DNA of 64,000 bases, from assembly GCA_016714815.1 (NCBI GenBank), contig JADKBZ010000008.1:186001-250000 (forward strand), in the 5' to 3' direction. The notes beneath the pieces are model-generated. The model was not told the origin of the DNA. It was given only the letters and a program-made list of their open reading frames with translations, and made no database searches. The stretch comes from Holophagales bacterium. Its GTDB lineage: Bacteria > Acidobacteriota > Thermoanaerobaculia > UBA5066. Both the position numbers and the translations under genes were made by a program. How positions within the stretch are numbered: position 1 is the first letter of the stretch; each line of letters begins with the position of its first letter. Positions 44,541-53,232 of the stretch are shown here, in pieces.

Positions 44541-46016
44541 TCAGCGTTCGGCGAGCGCGGCGTCGATCCGCTGCCAGAGCTCTTCCGGCTGCTCGAGGCC
44601 GACGGAGAGGCGGATGAGGTAGCGCGGGACGCCGCACGACTCGGCCCACTCCAGCTCTTCGTAGTGCGCGAGGAGGGTGAAGGGGCAGGCGAGGGTGAAG
44701 TCGGTGCCGAGGCTCGGGCCCTTGCAGACGGCGAGGCGGTCGTAGACGCGGGGCGCGGCCGTCGCGGCGTCCACCGGCAGGAAGCTGAGGAGCGAGCCCC
44801 AGCCGCCGCCCGGGCGGCGGACGTGCTCGTAGGCCGCGGCGTCCTCCCACTTCGGGTACCAGACCTTCTCGACCGCCGGGTGGGCGCGCAGACGCTCGGC
44901 GACGAGGAGGCCGTTCGCGTTGTGCCTGGCGACGCGTTCCGGGTAGCTCCGGGACCTCGACTCGAGGACGACGGCGTCGTCGCCCCAGAGGAGCTCCTCG
45001 TGGTTTAGGCGGACGACGGCCCGGAGCTCGGCGTGAAGCGGCGAGGAGGGGTTGCAGACGAGGGCGCCCCCCATCACGTCGCCCGTCCCGGCGAGGTACT
45101 TCGTGAGGCTCGTGGCGACGAGGTCGGCGTAGGGCGAGAGGTCGACGTTCACGGGGGTGGCGACGACGTCGTCGACGACGAGCGGAACGCGGTGCGATCT
45201 GAGGATCGGGCCGACGCGCGCCAGGTCGACGGTGCCCAGGAGCGGGTTGCCGGGGATCTCGCAGAAGCAGGCGGCGAGAGGCTGGCGGAGGAGGAGCGCC
45301 TCGAGGTCCGCGGCGGCGGTGGCGAGGTCGTGGAGCAGGGTCACGCCGGCGCCGAGCTTCTGCTGGAGCTTGAGCGTGTCGACGTACGGGAAGCCGAGCT
45401 GGACCGTGGGGCGGCCGGGAGAGAGCGCGGCGACGGCCGCGAGGGCGAGGGCCTGCGCGGCCATCCCCGTCGGCGCGAGGAAGACGTCCTCCTCGGCGCA
45501 GCCGTAGAGGCCGGCGAGACGCTTCCGGAGGAGCCGCCTCGCCTCGTCGCTTCCCGCGTCGGGAGGGCGCCCCGCAAGGAGCGCCGCCGCCTGGCGCGAC
45601 GAGACGATGAAGCCGGCGTGCTGCCAGAAGTCCTTGAGCGCGCCGCTCCCCCGCTCGCTCGTGACGACGGCGGCGACGCCCGGCTCCTCGACGACCCGGG
45701 CGTCCTCGCCGCTCTGCTTCCGGATGAACTCCACGCACGCGGCCGCGACGCGCGCCGACGGGAACGGGAGGCAGGGAGCGCCGCCGCCGAGGCGCCGGGC
45801 GAGCTCGGCGACGAGGTCGGGGATCCGGAACCGCGGGTAGCCGGCGGTGAGGCGGTCCAGCACCGCGGGGCGCTGCTCCTCGTAGCCGACGACGTCCTCC
45901 CAGCGCGGGAGCGCGACGGAGATGGCGTGCGGCGAGTCGGGGAGGGGAAGCCCGAGGTGCTCCTCACGCCAGAGGGGCCGGGTCAGGAGGTCGTCCGTCA
46001 CGCGGCTTTCGGCCAT
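44541..46016 (-). CDS. Cys/Met-metabolism PLP enzyme (cystathionine gamma-synthase-like)
   Basis: 491 residues. The C-terminal 330 residues are the trans-sulfuration PLP fold: FLAPTGMAAQALALAAVAAL, PGNPLLGTVDLARV, VVDDVVATPVNVD, and the PLP lysine in LVATSLTKYLAGTGDVMGGA. An N-terminal extension of about 150 residues (PDSPHAISVALPRWEDVVGYE) resembles the longer cystathionine gamma-synthases known from fungi and some bacteria rather than the roughly 390-residue MetB type. It should act in cystathionine/homocysteine formation from an activated homoserine and cysteine; substrate cannot be fixed from sequence alone. No methionine genes lie beside it. Confidence 0.88.
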   Translation of the reverse strand: MAESRVTDDLLTRPLWREEHLGLPLPDSPHAISVALPRWEDVVGYEEQRPAVLDRLTAGYPRFRIPDLVAELARRLGGGAPCLPFPSARVAAACVEFIRKQSGEDARVVEEPGVAAVVTSERGSGALKDFWQHAGFIVSSRQAAALLAGRPPDAGSDEARRLLRKRLAGLYGCAEEDVFLAPTGMAAQALALAAVAALSPGRPTVQLGFPYVDTLKLQQKLGAGVTLLHDLATAAADLEALLLRQPLAACFCEIPGNPLLGTVDLARVGPILRSHRVPLVVDDVVATPVNVDLSPYADLVATSLTKYLAGTGDVMGGALVCNPSSPLHAELRAVVRLNHEELLWGDDAVVLESRSRSYPERVARHNANGLLVAERLRAHPAVEKVWYPKWEDAAAYEHVRRPGGGWGSLLSFLPVDAATAAPRVYDRLAVCKGPSLGTDFTLACPFTLLAHYEELEWAESCGVPRYLIRLSVGLEQPEELWQRIDAALAER

Positions 46017-46073
46017 GCCGCCATTCTCGGACAGTCCGCCGGGGATCCGGAAATGCAGGCGACGCGCACCCCC

Positions 46074-46850
46074 TCACGCCCTCCCGGTGACCCGGTAGTA
46101 CGCCAGGCCGAGGTGCTCCCAGAGGGCGGCGTGCGTCTTCTCGAGCGCGCCGGGGCTCGGGATGAAGGAGAAGACGCTCCTCTTGTTGCCGGAAGTGGCG
46201 ACGAGGGCGTCGCACGGCGACGGGATCGCCTCGAGCCCCTCGGCGCGGAACGAGGCGAGGGCGCGCCGCATGTGGAGCGACGACGTGACGAGGAGGATCC
46301 GGCGGATCCCGCGGGTCCGGAGGAGCTTCACCATCTCGACGGCGTTCTCGGAGGTCGTGCGGGCGGCCGCCTCCTCGACGATCGCCGCGCGCGGGACGCC
46401 CCACTCGACGAGGAGGTCCGCCATCTCGGCCGCCTCGGTGCGCGCCGCGGCGGACCACGGGAGCCGCCCGCCGCTCGGGATGACGACGGGAGCCTTCCCC
46501 GCCCGGTAGAGGCGCGCCGCGTGGAGGATCCGGTCGGAGGCGTCGACGAGCTCGGGGCCGCGCCTCGGCGGAGTTCCCGCGGCGAGGCTCCCCCCGAGGA
46601 CGACGATGGCCCCGGCCGTCGGCGCGGAGGCCGGGTCGGCCGGCGGGAAGCCGCGTTCGAGCGAGGATACGAGGGCGTTGCTGACGACCGGGAGCGACGC
46701 CGTGACGAGGGTGGCGAGGGAGAGGAATCCGAACGCGGCGGCGAGCCCTCCCCGGTGCCGCCGCGCCATCACGAGCGCGACGAGACCGAGGAGGAGCGAG
46801 AGGTTCAGCGGAAGGACGAGCGCGGCGACGAGCTTTGCGGCAAGGAGCAC
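46074..46850 (-). CDS. YdcF/SanA-like DUF218 membrane protein
   Basis: 258 residues from a GTG start; the longer frame upstream overlaps the previous gene and is not credible. Two N-terminal membrane helices (LVALVLPLNLSLLLGLVALV-type and LAAAFGFLSLATLVTASLPV) lead to a DUF218 domain. That domain includes GAIVVLGGSL, PSGGRLPWSAAARTEAAEMA, EEAAARTTSENAVEMVKLLR, LLVTSSLHMRRALASF and AIPSPCD. DUF218 proteins such as YdcF, SanA and ElyC act in envelope integrity; molecular activity is unknown. It is the last gene of a four-gene ECF sigma operon, 23 bp after the STN-domain gene. Confidence 0.85.
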   Translation of the reverse strand: MLLAAKLVAALVLPLNLSLLLGLVALVMARRHRGGLAAAFGFLSLATLVTASLPVVSNALVSSLERGFPPADPASAPTAGAIVVLGGSLAAGTPPRRGPELVDASDRILHAARLYRAGKAPVVIPSGGRLPWSAAARTEAAEMADLLVEWGVPRAAIVEEAAARTTSENAVEMVKLLRTRGIRRILLVTSSLHMRRALASFRAEGLEAIPSPCDALVATSGNKRSVFSFIPSPGALEKTHAALWEHLGLAYYRVTGRA

Positions 46851-46873
46851 GCCGCGATGATCGCAGGAGAGCG

Positions 46874-48016
46874 CTACTTCCTTCTGGCGACGCTCTCGCC
46901 GAGGAACGTCACTTCGAGGACGAGCGCCGCCCTCCCGCCGTTCCAGCTCGAATCGACCGTCCAGCGGAGCGGCCGCCCCTTCCGGAGCCAGAAGCTCTCG
47001 GCCCGGCGCGCAACGAGCGCCGGGGCCGCGTCCGCCGTGGCGGGAGTGCGCGTCACCCCGGCGTGGATGGCGAGGAGAATCTCCTCGGCCTCGCCCCTCT
47101 GGCCCAGGGAGACCCCGTGGATCTCGGCGACCTGCGCGAAGCTCCTCGACGCGTCCGCGGTGAATCCGCTCTTCACGCTGAAGCCGCCGTCCGCCCGGAA
47201 CTGGATCTTCGGCGCGGCGAGGGTCTCCTCCGACTCGTCCGTCACCTCGAGGAGGCTCATCGCCACCTCCAGGGCCTCTCCCTTCGGAACGCGAACGGGC
47301 GCGATCATCGTCGCTCCGGGCGAGGGGTCCCCCACCTCCACGACGAGCCGGCCGTCGCATCCAGGGAGGAGCAGCTTCGTCCCGTCGATCGCCGCCTCGC
47401 CGAGGACGCGCGCCGTCGCCGGCCCTCCGGACGAGCCGGCTGCGGAGAGAGCGACACTCACGGCTCGCCCCCCGTATGCCCCGATCGGGCCGACCGTGAC
47501 GGGTCCGGCGCACCCAGGAAGATCGAAGCGTCCGACGTACGCCGGGACCTGGACGGTGACCGGCGGCGTACCCGCTCCGTCCAGCCAGAAGCGGAGGGCC
47601 TCGCCGAGCTCTCTCGGGGGAGACTCCGGCTTCGCGGGAGCGGAAACCGTTCCGGCCGTGTTCGCGCGGTCTTTCGTCCGCGCCTTCAGCAGCCTCGCCG
47701 AGACGGTTATGTCGATCCTGGCGGCCGCCTCGACCATCTCGAGCGCCTTCGAGATCGGCAGGTCGCGAACGTCGAGGCTCAACCGGCCACCGACGCCCGG
47801 CTCGAGAATCGGCGTCACGCCGAGGAGGTCGGCGAGCTTCTCGAGGACGTCGACGACGGTGGTGTTCTCGAGCTTCAGGGAAATCCGCAGATCGAGGCCT
47901 GCGGGATTCGACCCGACGGGCCGCTGGGCCCGGTCGGAGGCCGGAGGCGGCCCGGAAACCGCCTCCGGAGCCGGTGCTCCGGCCAGGACGGCAGCGACAA
48001 GGAACGAGGCGATCAC
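46874..48016 (-). CDS. Exported STN/secretin-N-like domain protein in an ECF sigma operon
   Basis: 380 residues from a GTG with AGGAG upstream. A signal peptide (VIASFLVAAVLAGAPAPEAV) precedes an STN/secretin-N-type domain: DLRISLKLENTTVVDVLEKL, then GVTPILEPGVGGRLSLDVRD, then PISKALEMVEAAA. The following 280 residues are beta-rich and unassigned (VTVQVPAYVGRFDLPGCAGP, LEVTDESEETLAAPKIQFRA). STN domains normally sit in TonB-dependent receptors and secretins; here the domain is in a stand-alone exported protein. Its start overlaps the anti-sigma stop by 4 nt (GTGA). A sensing role for the sigma switch is inferred. Confidence 0.8.
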   Translation of the reverse strand: MIASFLVAAVLAGAPAPEAVSGPPPASDRAQRPVGSNPAGLDLRISLKLENTTVVDVLEKLADLLGVTPILEPGVGGRLSLDVRDLPISKALEMVEAAARIDITVSARLLKARTKDRANTAGTVSAPAKPESPPRELGEALRFWLDGAGTPPVTVQVPAYVGRFDLPGCAGPVTVGPIGAYGGRAVSVALSAAGSSGGPATARVLGEAAIDGTKLLLPGCDGRLVVEVGDPSPGATMIAPVRVPKGEALEVAMSLLEVTDESEETLAAPKIQFRADGGFSVKSGFTADASRSFAQVAEIHGVSLGQRGEAEEILLAIHAGVTRTPATADAAPALVARRAESFWLRKGRPLRWTVDSSWNGGRAALVLEVTFLGESVARRK

Positions 48017-48369
48017 GTGCGATCTCCTTTCCTCGGAGTACGCGGTGCCAGGGACTCGGCGCGCCGCGCCACGCCCGGCCCGGTGAGGACGACGCCCGTC
48101 TCGTCTCCCTGCAGGACGTAGACGGGACGGGGAGCCGGACGACGGGCGAGCTGAACGGCGAGAAGTGCGACGGTGACGAGAGAGGCCGCCAGGAGGCCGG
48201 ACACGGCCCGGCGCCGGGCGCCGCGGTAACGGCGGGCGGCCGAGGCCGCGGCGACGAGAGAGTCCGCGACGCGGGCGTCCGAGCGAGCCGTCGAGGCGCA
48301 CGCCGGGCACTCCTGGAGGTGCGCGGAGAGAGCCTCGTCGTCGAGGTGGTCGAAGAGCGGGCAGGTCAT
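48013..48369 (-). CDS. Zinc-finger anti-sigma factor, short membrane protein
   Basis: 118 residues. MTCPLFDHLDDEALSAHLQECPACA gives the H-x3-C-x2-C cluster (HLQECPAC) of zinc-binding anti-sigma domains. A membrane segment follows at about residue 57 (VSGLLAASLVTVALLAVQLA) and a 35-residue basic periplasmic tail. It probably binds the ECF sigma factor encoded just upstream. Both ends overlap neighbours: ATGA with the sigma gene and GTGA with the STN-domain gene, the signature of a tightly coupled operon. Confidence 0.9.
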   Translation of the reverse strand: MTCPLFDHLDDEALSAHLQECPACASTARSDARVADSLVAAASAARRYRGARRRAVSGLLAASLVTVALLAVQLARRPAPRPVYVLQGDETGVVLTGPGVARRAESLAPRTPRKGDRT

Positions 48370-48914
48370 CGGTCTTCCTCCAGGATCCCGGCGATGCGGC
48401 GCCGGCCGCGGCAGAGGCGCGCGCGGAGCGCCTCCTCGCGGATTCCGAGTGTGCGGGCGGCCTCGGCCGGGCTCATCCCCTCGTCGGCGACGAGGAGAAG
48501 GGCCCGCCGGGTCCCCTCGGGGAGCGAATCGAGCGCCGCGGCCGCGCGACGAGCACGGTCGGCGAGGAGCGCCCGGGCTTCGGGGTCGAGGGCCGGGGCT
48601 GGCAGGAGATCGGCCTCGCCATCGAGCACGCCCAGCGGCCGGCGGCGTCGCGAGGCGTTCGCCCCGATGCGCCAGGCGACGGCGAAGAGGAGCGAGCGGA
48701 GAGGGCCGGGAGCGGAGGAGGTGAACCGGCCCGGCCGGCTCAGGAGGAGGACGAAGAGATCCTGGACGAGATCCCGGGCTTCTTCTCCGTGCCCACGCCG
48801 CTTCAGGAATGCCCGAAGCGCGGGTCCGAGTCGCAGGGCTTCCTCCAGGACACTCTCGTCCTGCACTCCCCCGGCTTCCCTTCGAACGGCGTCCACGCTT
48901 TCGTAATGTCGCAC
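48366..48914 (-). CDS. ECF-family RNA polymerase sigma factor
   Basis: 182 residues from a GTG (VRHYESVDAVRREAG); the start is uncertain because no clear ribosome-binding site is visible. Region 2 is recognisable in EEARDLVQDLFVLLLSRPGR, region 4 in LDSLPEGTRRALLLVADEGM then SPAEAARTLGIREEALRARL. It is shorter and more divergent than the sigma factor at 4610. It heads the unit sigma / anti-sigma / STN protein / YdcF-like protein. The decarboxylase gene ends 44 bp upstream in the same direction, so read-through from it is possible. Confidence 0.9.
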   Translation of the reverse strand: MRHYESVDAVRREAGGVQDESVLEEALRLGPALRAFLKRRGHGEEARDLVQDLFVLLLSRPGRFTSSAPGPLRSLLFAVAWRIGANASRRRRPLGVLDGEADLLPAPALDPEARALLADRARRAAAALDSLPEGTRRALLLVADEGMSPAEAARTLGIREEALRARLCRGRRRIAGILEEDR

Positions 48915-48958
48915 GGCGACGTTTCGTGACGCCGCCGTGCGAGGAGTGCCCCGCCCCT

Positions 48959-50638
48959 CTACCCCCGCCGCCCGGCCAGCTTCTCGCGATACGCCGCGCA
49001 GAGGCGGGCCAGGCCCGCCGACGGCTCGCGGCCGGAAAGGGCGAGGTGGACGAAGACGACCTTCTCCGTCTCGACTCGCGCGGCGTCGAGGGCGGCCTCG
49101 AGCTCTCCTTCCGTCGTGACGCGGAACGAGACGGCCCCGTCGCCGAAGACGGCGGGAAGGGCGGCGTAGCGCCAGCGCTGGACGTCGTTGTAGGCGGCGT
49201 CGTCGTGGAGGAGCCGCTCGATGAGGTAGCCGTCGTTGTCGAGGACGAAGACGATCGCGCGCGTCTTCTCGCGCATGAGGGTCGAGACTTCCTGGGCCGT
49301 CATCTGGAACGCGCCGTCGCCGACGAGGACGACCGGCCGCCGCTCGGGGCGCGCCAGCGCGGCTCCGAGCGCCGCCGGGACGGACCAGCCGATGGAGCAG
49401 TAGTAGGCCTGGCAGAGGAACCGGTCGGCCTCCTGGACGTGGAGGTCGGAGGCGCCGCAGAGGACGTCGGAGACGTCGGAGACGACGGTCATCGAGTCGT
49501 CGAGGAAGGTGGCGAGGCGCCGGAAGAAGCTCTCCGCGGTGAGAGGGGCCTCCGCGCACGGCACGACGGGGGCCGGCGGCCGGACGGCCTGCCGCGGGTG
49601 GGACTCCTCGTACCGGCGGGGCGTCAGGGCCGCGGAGAGGGCGCCGACGAGGTCGCCGAGATTCACCGCCGGGTAGGTGTGGCTCCGGATCGCGACGTCG
49701 CGCACCCCCGCCCGGATCATCCGCGAGGGGTCGATCCCCATCGTGAACATCCCCGTGTCCCAGTCGGTCATCTTCACGCCGAGAGCCAGGACGCAGTCCG
49801 ATTCCTCGACCTGCCGGCGGACCTCGGGGCGGGAGAGGACCCCCTGGTAGAGCCCGACGTACTGCGGGTGGAGCTCGGGAAGGGCCGCCTTGCTGCTCGT
49901 CGTCGTCGCGAACGGGAGCTCGATCCGCTCGACGAGCGCGAGGACTGCGGGCGCAAGGCCGAAGCGAAGCGCCTCGACCCCGACGAGGACGACCGGGCTC
50001 TTCGCACGGTCGATCCGTTCGACCGCCTCCGCCACCGCCTCGGCGAGGGCGGCGGGATCGGACGCGGGGGGGACGAAGGAGGGGAGCGGACCCGGGGCCG
50101 CGCAGGGAGTCCGCGCGAGGTCCATCGGGATCTCGATGTACCCCGGCAGGCGCGCGGCGAGGGCGGCCGAGAGAACCCTGTCGATCTCCGCCGGGGCGGT
50201 GGCCGCGTCGGAGAGGAAGGCCGTCGCGGCGGTGAACCGGCGGAAGACGTCGGCCTGGAGCAGGAAATCGCCGACGAGGTGGTGGACGAGGGCGCCCGCG
50301 GCCCGGACCCGCCCGCTCGGAGCCCCGCTGACGACGAGGAGCGGGACGTTCTCGGCGTAGGCCCCCGCGACGGCGTTGAGGACCGAGAAGCCCCCGACGG
50401 CATACGTGACGACCGCCAGGCCGGCTCCCCGGAGCCGGGCGTAGCCGTCGGCGGCGTAGCCCGCGTTCAGCTCGTTGCAGGTGCCGACCCACCGGATGGG
50501 GCTGTCGAGGAGGTGGTCGAGGAAGTCGAGCGTGTAGTCGCCCGGGACCCCGAAGGCGTGCCCGATGCCGGCATCCGAAAGGCGCGTGACGAGGTAGCGG
50601 GAGACGTTCATGGGCCGGTCGGTGCGCGGCGTTTCCAT
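48959..50638 (-). CDS. TPP-dependent alpha-keto acid decarboxylase (pyruvate/indolepyruvate decarboxylase family)
   Basis: 559 residues if the ATG at 50638 is used; the next ATG (MNVSRYLVTRLSDAGI) at 50611 is equally plausible. The N-terminal domain has GVPGDYTLDFLDHLL and the catalytic Glu in GTCNELNAGYAADGYARL. The C-terminal TPP-binding motif is LVGDGAFQMTAQEVSTLMRE followed by LDNDGYLIERLLHD, matching GDG-x(24-27)-N. The subfamily resembles indolepyruvate/phenylpyruvate or pyruvate decarboxylases, which release CO2 and give an aldehyde. Substrate is not settled by the sequence. It is 29 bp downstream of the thioredoxin-like gene on the same strand. Confidence 0.92.
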   Translation of the reverse strand: METPRTDRPMNVSRYLVTRLSDAGIGHAFGVPGDYTLDFLDHLLDSPIRWVGTCNELNAGYAADGYARLRGAGLAVVTYAVGGFSVLNAVAGAYAENVPLLVVSGAPSGRVRAAGALVHHLVGDFLLQADVFRRFTAATAFLSDAATAPAEIDRVLSAALAARLPGYIEIPMDLARTPCAAPGPLPSFVPPASDPAALAEAVAEAVERIDRAKSPVVLVGVEALRFGLAPAVLALVERIELPFATTTSSKAALPELHPQYVGLYQGVLSRPEVRRQVEESDCVLALGVKMTDWDTGMFTMGIDPSRMIRAGVRDVAIRSHTYPAVNLGDLVGALSAALTPRRYEESHPRQAVRPPAPVVPCAEAPLTAESFFRRLATFLDDSMTVVSDVSDVLCGASDLHVQEADRFLCQAYYCSIGWSVPAALGAALARPERRPVVLVGDGAFQMTAQEVSTLMREKTRAIVFVLDNDGYLIERLLHDDAAYNDVQRWRYAALPAVFGDGAVSFRVTTEGELEAALDAARVETEKVVFVHLALSGREPSAGLARLCAAYREKLAGRRG

Positions 50639-50667
50639 GAACGGAATCGTAGGCCCGAACCGGGCGG

Positions 50668-51270
50668 TCAGACTCCGCTGTTTGCGGCCAGGAAGGCGAG
50701 GATCTTCTCCGGGTCGTGCCCCTTGCCCGCCTCGAGGGATCCCGTGTCCTGGAGCGTGACGGTCTTCCCGTTGCCGTCGAGGACGACGAGGAGGGGAACG
50801 CCCTTCTTCGGGTCGGCGCCCCAGGACGCCGCGAGGTCGAGGTTCTTCTTCATCCGGCCCACGTCGACTTTCACGGAAACGAACGACTTCGCGAGGGCCG
50901 CGGCGACCTTCTCGTCCTTCGTGAAGGTGCGGTCGAGAGCGCGGCACCAGCCGCACCAGTTCGCGCCGAGGGTCACGAGGACCCTCTTCTTCTCTTTCTT
51001 CGCCTTCGCCACGGCGGCGGCGACGTCGGCCTTCGCGTCGGCCGCCTCGTCGTAGACCGGCACGGGCGTCGGCTTCACCTCTGCGGGAGCGACGGGGGCG
51101 GCAGGGGCCACGTCGGCCCCCGATCCGAAGCCGGGCCCTCCCTGGGGAGCCGCCGGCGCCGCCGTCACGGCGGGCTTCGCCTGCGCTGCCGGGGGGCCAC
51201 CGGGTCCGGGCTGGGCGGACGCGGGGAGGGCGAAAAGGGCGACCACGGCGAGGGGGAGGAACTTGGTCAT
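50668..51270 (-). CDS. Exported thioredoxin-like protein with CGWC active site
   Basis: 200 residues. A signal peptide (FLPLAVVALFALPASAQ) and a Pro/Ala-rich linker of about 60 residues precede a thioredoxin fold with LVTLGANWCGWCRALDRTF (CxxC), KVDVGRMKKNLDLA and GVPLLVVLDGNGK (cis-Pro). The layout fits the DsbD-gamma/thioredoxin_7 type that handles disulfides in the periplasm. It diverges from the exported protein gene at 51370 with a 99-bp gap, which must hold both promoters. Confidence 0.9.
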   Translation of the reverse strand: MTKFLPLAVVALFALPASAQPGPGGPPAAQAKPAVTAAPAAPQGGPGFGSGADVAPAAPVAPAEVKPTPVPVYDEAADAKADVAAAVAKAKKEKKRVLVTLGANWCGWCRALDRTFTKDEKVAAALAKSFVSVKVDVGRMKKNLDLAASWGADPKKGVPLLVVLDGNGKTVTLQDTGSLEAGKGHDPEKILAFLAANSGV

Positions 51271-51369
51271 CACGGGAGATTCTACGGAGACGGCCCGGAC
51301 TTCGTTGCGCGCCTCCGGGTGCGACGGGCTCGCCGCGTTAGGCGCCCGACACTTCCAACCGGAGAAACC

Positions 51370-53130
51370 ATGAGAACGAACGGACTCCGTCGCCCCGCCT
51401 CCGGCTTGGCCCTGACTCCCGTCCGGGCGGCTCTCCTCGTTTCGCTCCTCCTCCTGGCGCCAGGGGCCCCTGCCCAGCCGGTCCGGAACGGGCCGCTCCC
51501 CGGGCCGCTCCCCCTCTTCCCGGCCGACAGCTGGTGGAACGCCGACGTGAGCGCGGCGCCGCGCGACCCGAACGAGGCGGCGATCCTCGCGTTCATCGGC
51601 GCGAGCAAGGGGCTCCACCCCGACTTCGGCGGCGACGCCTCGGCAACGAGCCCCGACATCTACGGCATGCCATACCTCGTCGTCCCCGGGAGCCAGCCGC
51701 TCGAGCCGGTCGCCTTCGACTACGCCGACGAAAGCGACACCGGCGCGCCGGGCCGCCCCGCGGGCTACCCGATCCCGGTCGAGGCGAAGACTCAGGCGAA
51801 GTGGCTCGAGGGCGGCTACCCGGGGAACTCGGGCGCCGACGGCGACAAGCACCTCCTGATCGTCGACCGCGACAACCGGCTCCTCTTCGAGACGTGGAAC
51901 ACCCGCTGCGAGCCGCAGGGCTCGCCCTCGTGCACCTGGCGGGCGGGGTCGGGCGCCGTCTTCCCGCTCGACTCGAACCTCCGCCGCCCGGACGGCTGGA
52001 CGAGCGCCGACGCGGCGGGGCTGGCGATCCTGCCGGGCCTCGTCCGCTACGACGAGGCCTTCGGGAGCGAGCCGATCCGCCACGCCTTCCGCTTCACGGT
52101 CCGAGCGACGAACGGCTACGTCTTCCCCGCCTCCCACCGCGCCGGGAGCACGACGAACGCCCCGCCGATGGGGACGCGCCTTCGCCTGAAGGCGTCGCAC
52201 GACCTCTCGGGCTTCCCCGCGTCCGTCCAGCGGATCTTCCAGGCGATGAAGAGCTACGGCCTGATCGTCGCCGACAACGGGTCGGACATGTACGTCCAGG
52301 GGACGTACGACGCCCGCTGGGACAACGAGCTCCTGAACCCGACGTTCGCGAGCCTGAAGGTCTCCGACTTCGAGGTGGTGCAGCTCGGCTGGCAGCCGAC
52401 GGGCCTGCCGACGGACCCGTGCGCGAGCGGGCCGGGGCCGTCGTGCCACGAGTGGCTCCTTCCCTCCAGCGCGCGGACCGGCGGCGCGGGCGGCGCCTTC
52501 TACACGACCGACCTGACGGTCGTGAACGCCGGCGTCACCGAGGCGAAGCTCTTCGTGAGGTTCCTCGGCCACGACGCGGACGGGCGCGGCGGAGCCGACC
52601 GCTCGTTCCTCCTCGCCGCCGGGCGCTCGGTGACGTACGCCGACCTCCTCGGGTCGCTCTTCGGGCAGGGCGAGGCGTGGGGCGCCGTCCAGCTGCGCTC
52701 CGCGAGCCCCGCGCTCGTCGCCACGAGCCAGACCTCGACGCCGGGCGGCGGGGGGACCTTCGGGCAGTCGGTGCCGCTCGTCGCCGAGACGGAGCTGATC
52801 CGGAGCGGCGCGACGCGGACGATCCCGGCGGTGCGCGAGGACGGCCCGTTCCGGACGAACCTGATCCTCGCGAATGGCGCCGAGGTGCCGGTCGACGTCG
52901 ACGTCTCGCTCGTCTCCGAGGCGGGAGCCCCCCTCGGCTCGCGCCGCTGGACGCTCCTCCCGCTCGGGATGACGCAGCTCTCGCGGGTCGTGAGGGAGCT
53001 CGGCGTCTCCACGAACGTCTCGGGCGCGCGCCTCGTTCTCTCGACGCCGACCTCCGGCGGAGCCTTCGCCGCCTATGCCTCCGTCATCGACAACGCGACG
53101 AACGACCCCCGGACCCTGCTGCCGAGGTAG
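51370..53130 (+). CDS. Exported protein of unknown function with C-terminal beta-sandwich
   Basis: 586 residues from an ATG with GGAGA at 51361-51365. The signal peptide is RAALLVSLLLLAPGAPAQ. Residues of about 45-350 form an unassigned domain rich in aromatic and glycine motifs (FPADSWWNADVSAAPRDPNE, ADNGSDMYVQGTYDARWDNE). The 'lPadnwWntdvs' start recurs in exported bacterial proteins of unknown role. Residues of about 380-586 look like repeated beta-sandwich modules found in secreted proteins of this group (FYTTDLTVVNAGVTEAKLFV, FRTNLILANGAEVPVDVDVS). No enzyme motif is visible. It converges with the FecR-like gene and shares a hairpin terminator. Confidence 0.75.
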   Translation: MRTNGLRRPASGLALTPVRAALLVSLLLLAPGAPAQPVRNGPLPGPLPLFPADSWWNADVSAAPRDPNEAAILAFIGASKGLHPDFGGDASATSPDIYGMPYLVVPGSQPLEPVAFDYADESDTGAPGRPAGYPIPVEAKTQAKWLEGGYPGNSGADGDKHLLIVDRDNRLLFETWNTRCEPQGSPSCTWRAGSGAVFPLDSNLRRPDGWTSADAAGLAILPGLVRYDEAFGSEPIRHAFRFTVRATNGYVFPASHRAGSTTNAPPMGTRLRLKASHDLSGFPASVQRIFQAMKSYGLIVADNGSDMYVQGTYDARWDNELLNPTFASLKVSDFEVVQLGWQPTGLPTDPCASGPGPSCHEWLLPSSARTGGAGGAFYTTDLTVVNAGVTEAKLFVRFLGHDADGRGGADRSFLLAAGRSVTYADLLGSLFGQGEAWGAVQLRSASPALVATSQTSTPGGGGTFGQSVPLVAETELIRSGATRTIPAVREDGPFRTNLILANGAEVPVDVDVSLVSEAGAPLGSRRWTLLPLGMTQLSRVVRELGVSTNVSGARLVLSTPTSGGAFAAYASVIDNATNDPRTLLPR

Positions 53131-53149
53131 GTCGAAAAAGGAATACCCA

Positions 53150-53170
53150 CCCGGGTCGTTACGACCCGGG
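53150..53170. terminator. Hairpin terminator between convergent genes
   Basis: CCCGGGTCG / TTA / CGACCCGGG forms a perfect 9-bp stem. On the minus strand it is followed at short distance by a run of T (CCTTTTT), which suits the FecR-like gene. Confidence 0.6.
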
Positions 53171-53232
53171 CAGGGTCGGGAAGGGACGGCGCTCCGGGCC
53201 AGAAGAGCCCGGGGCGCCCGTCTCGCCTTCGC

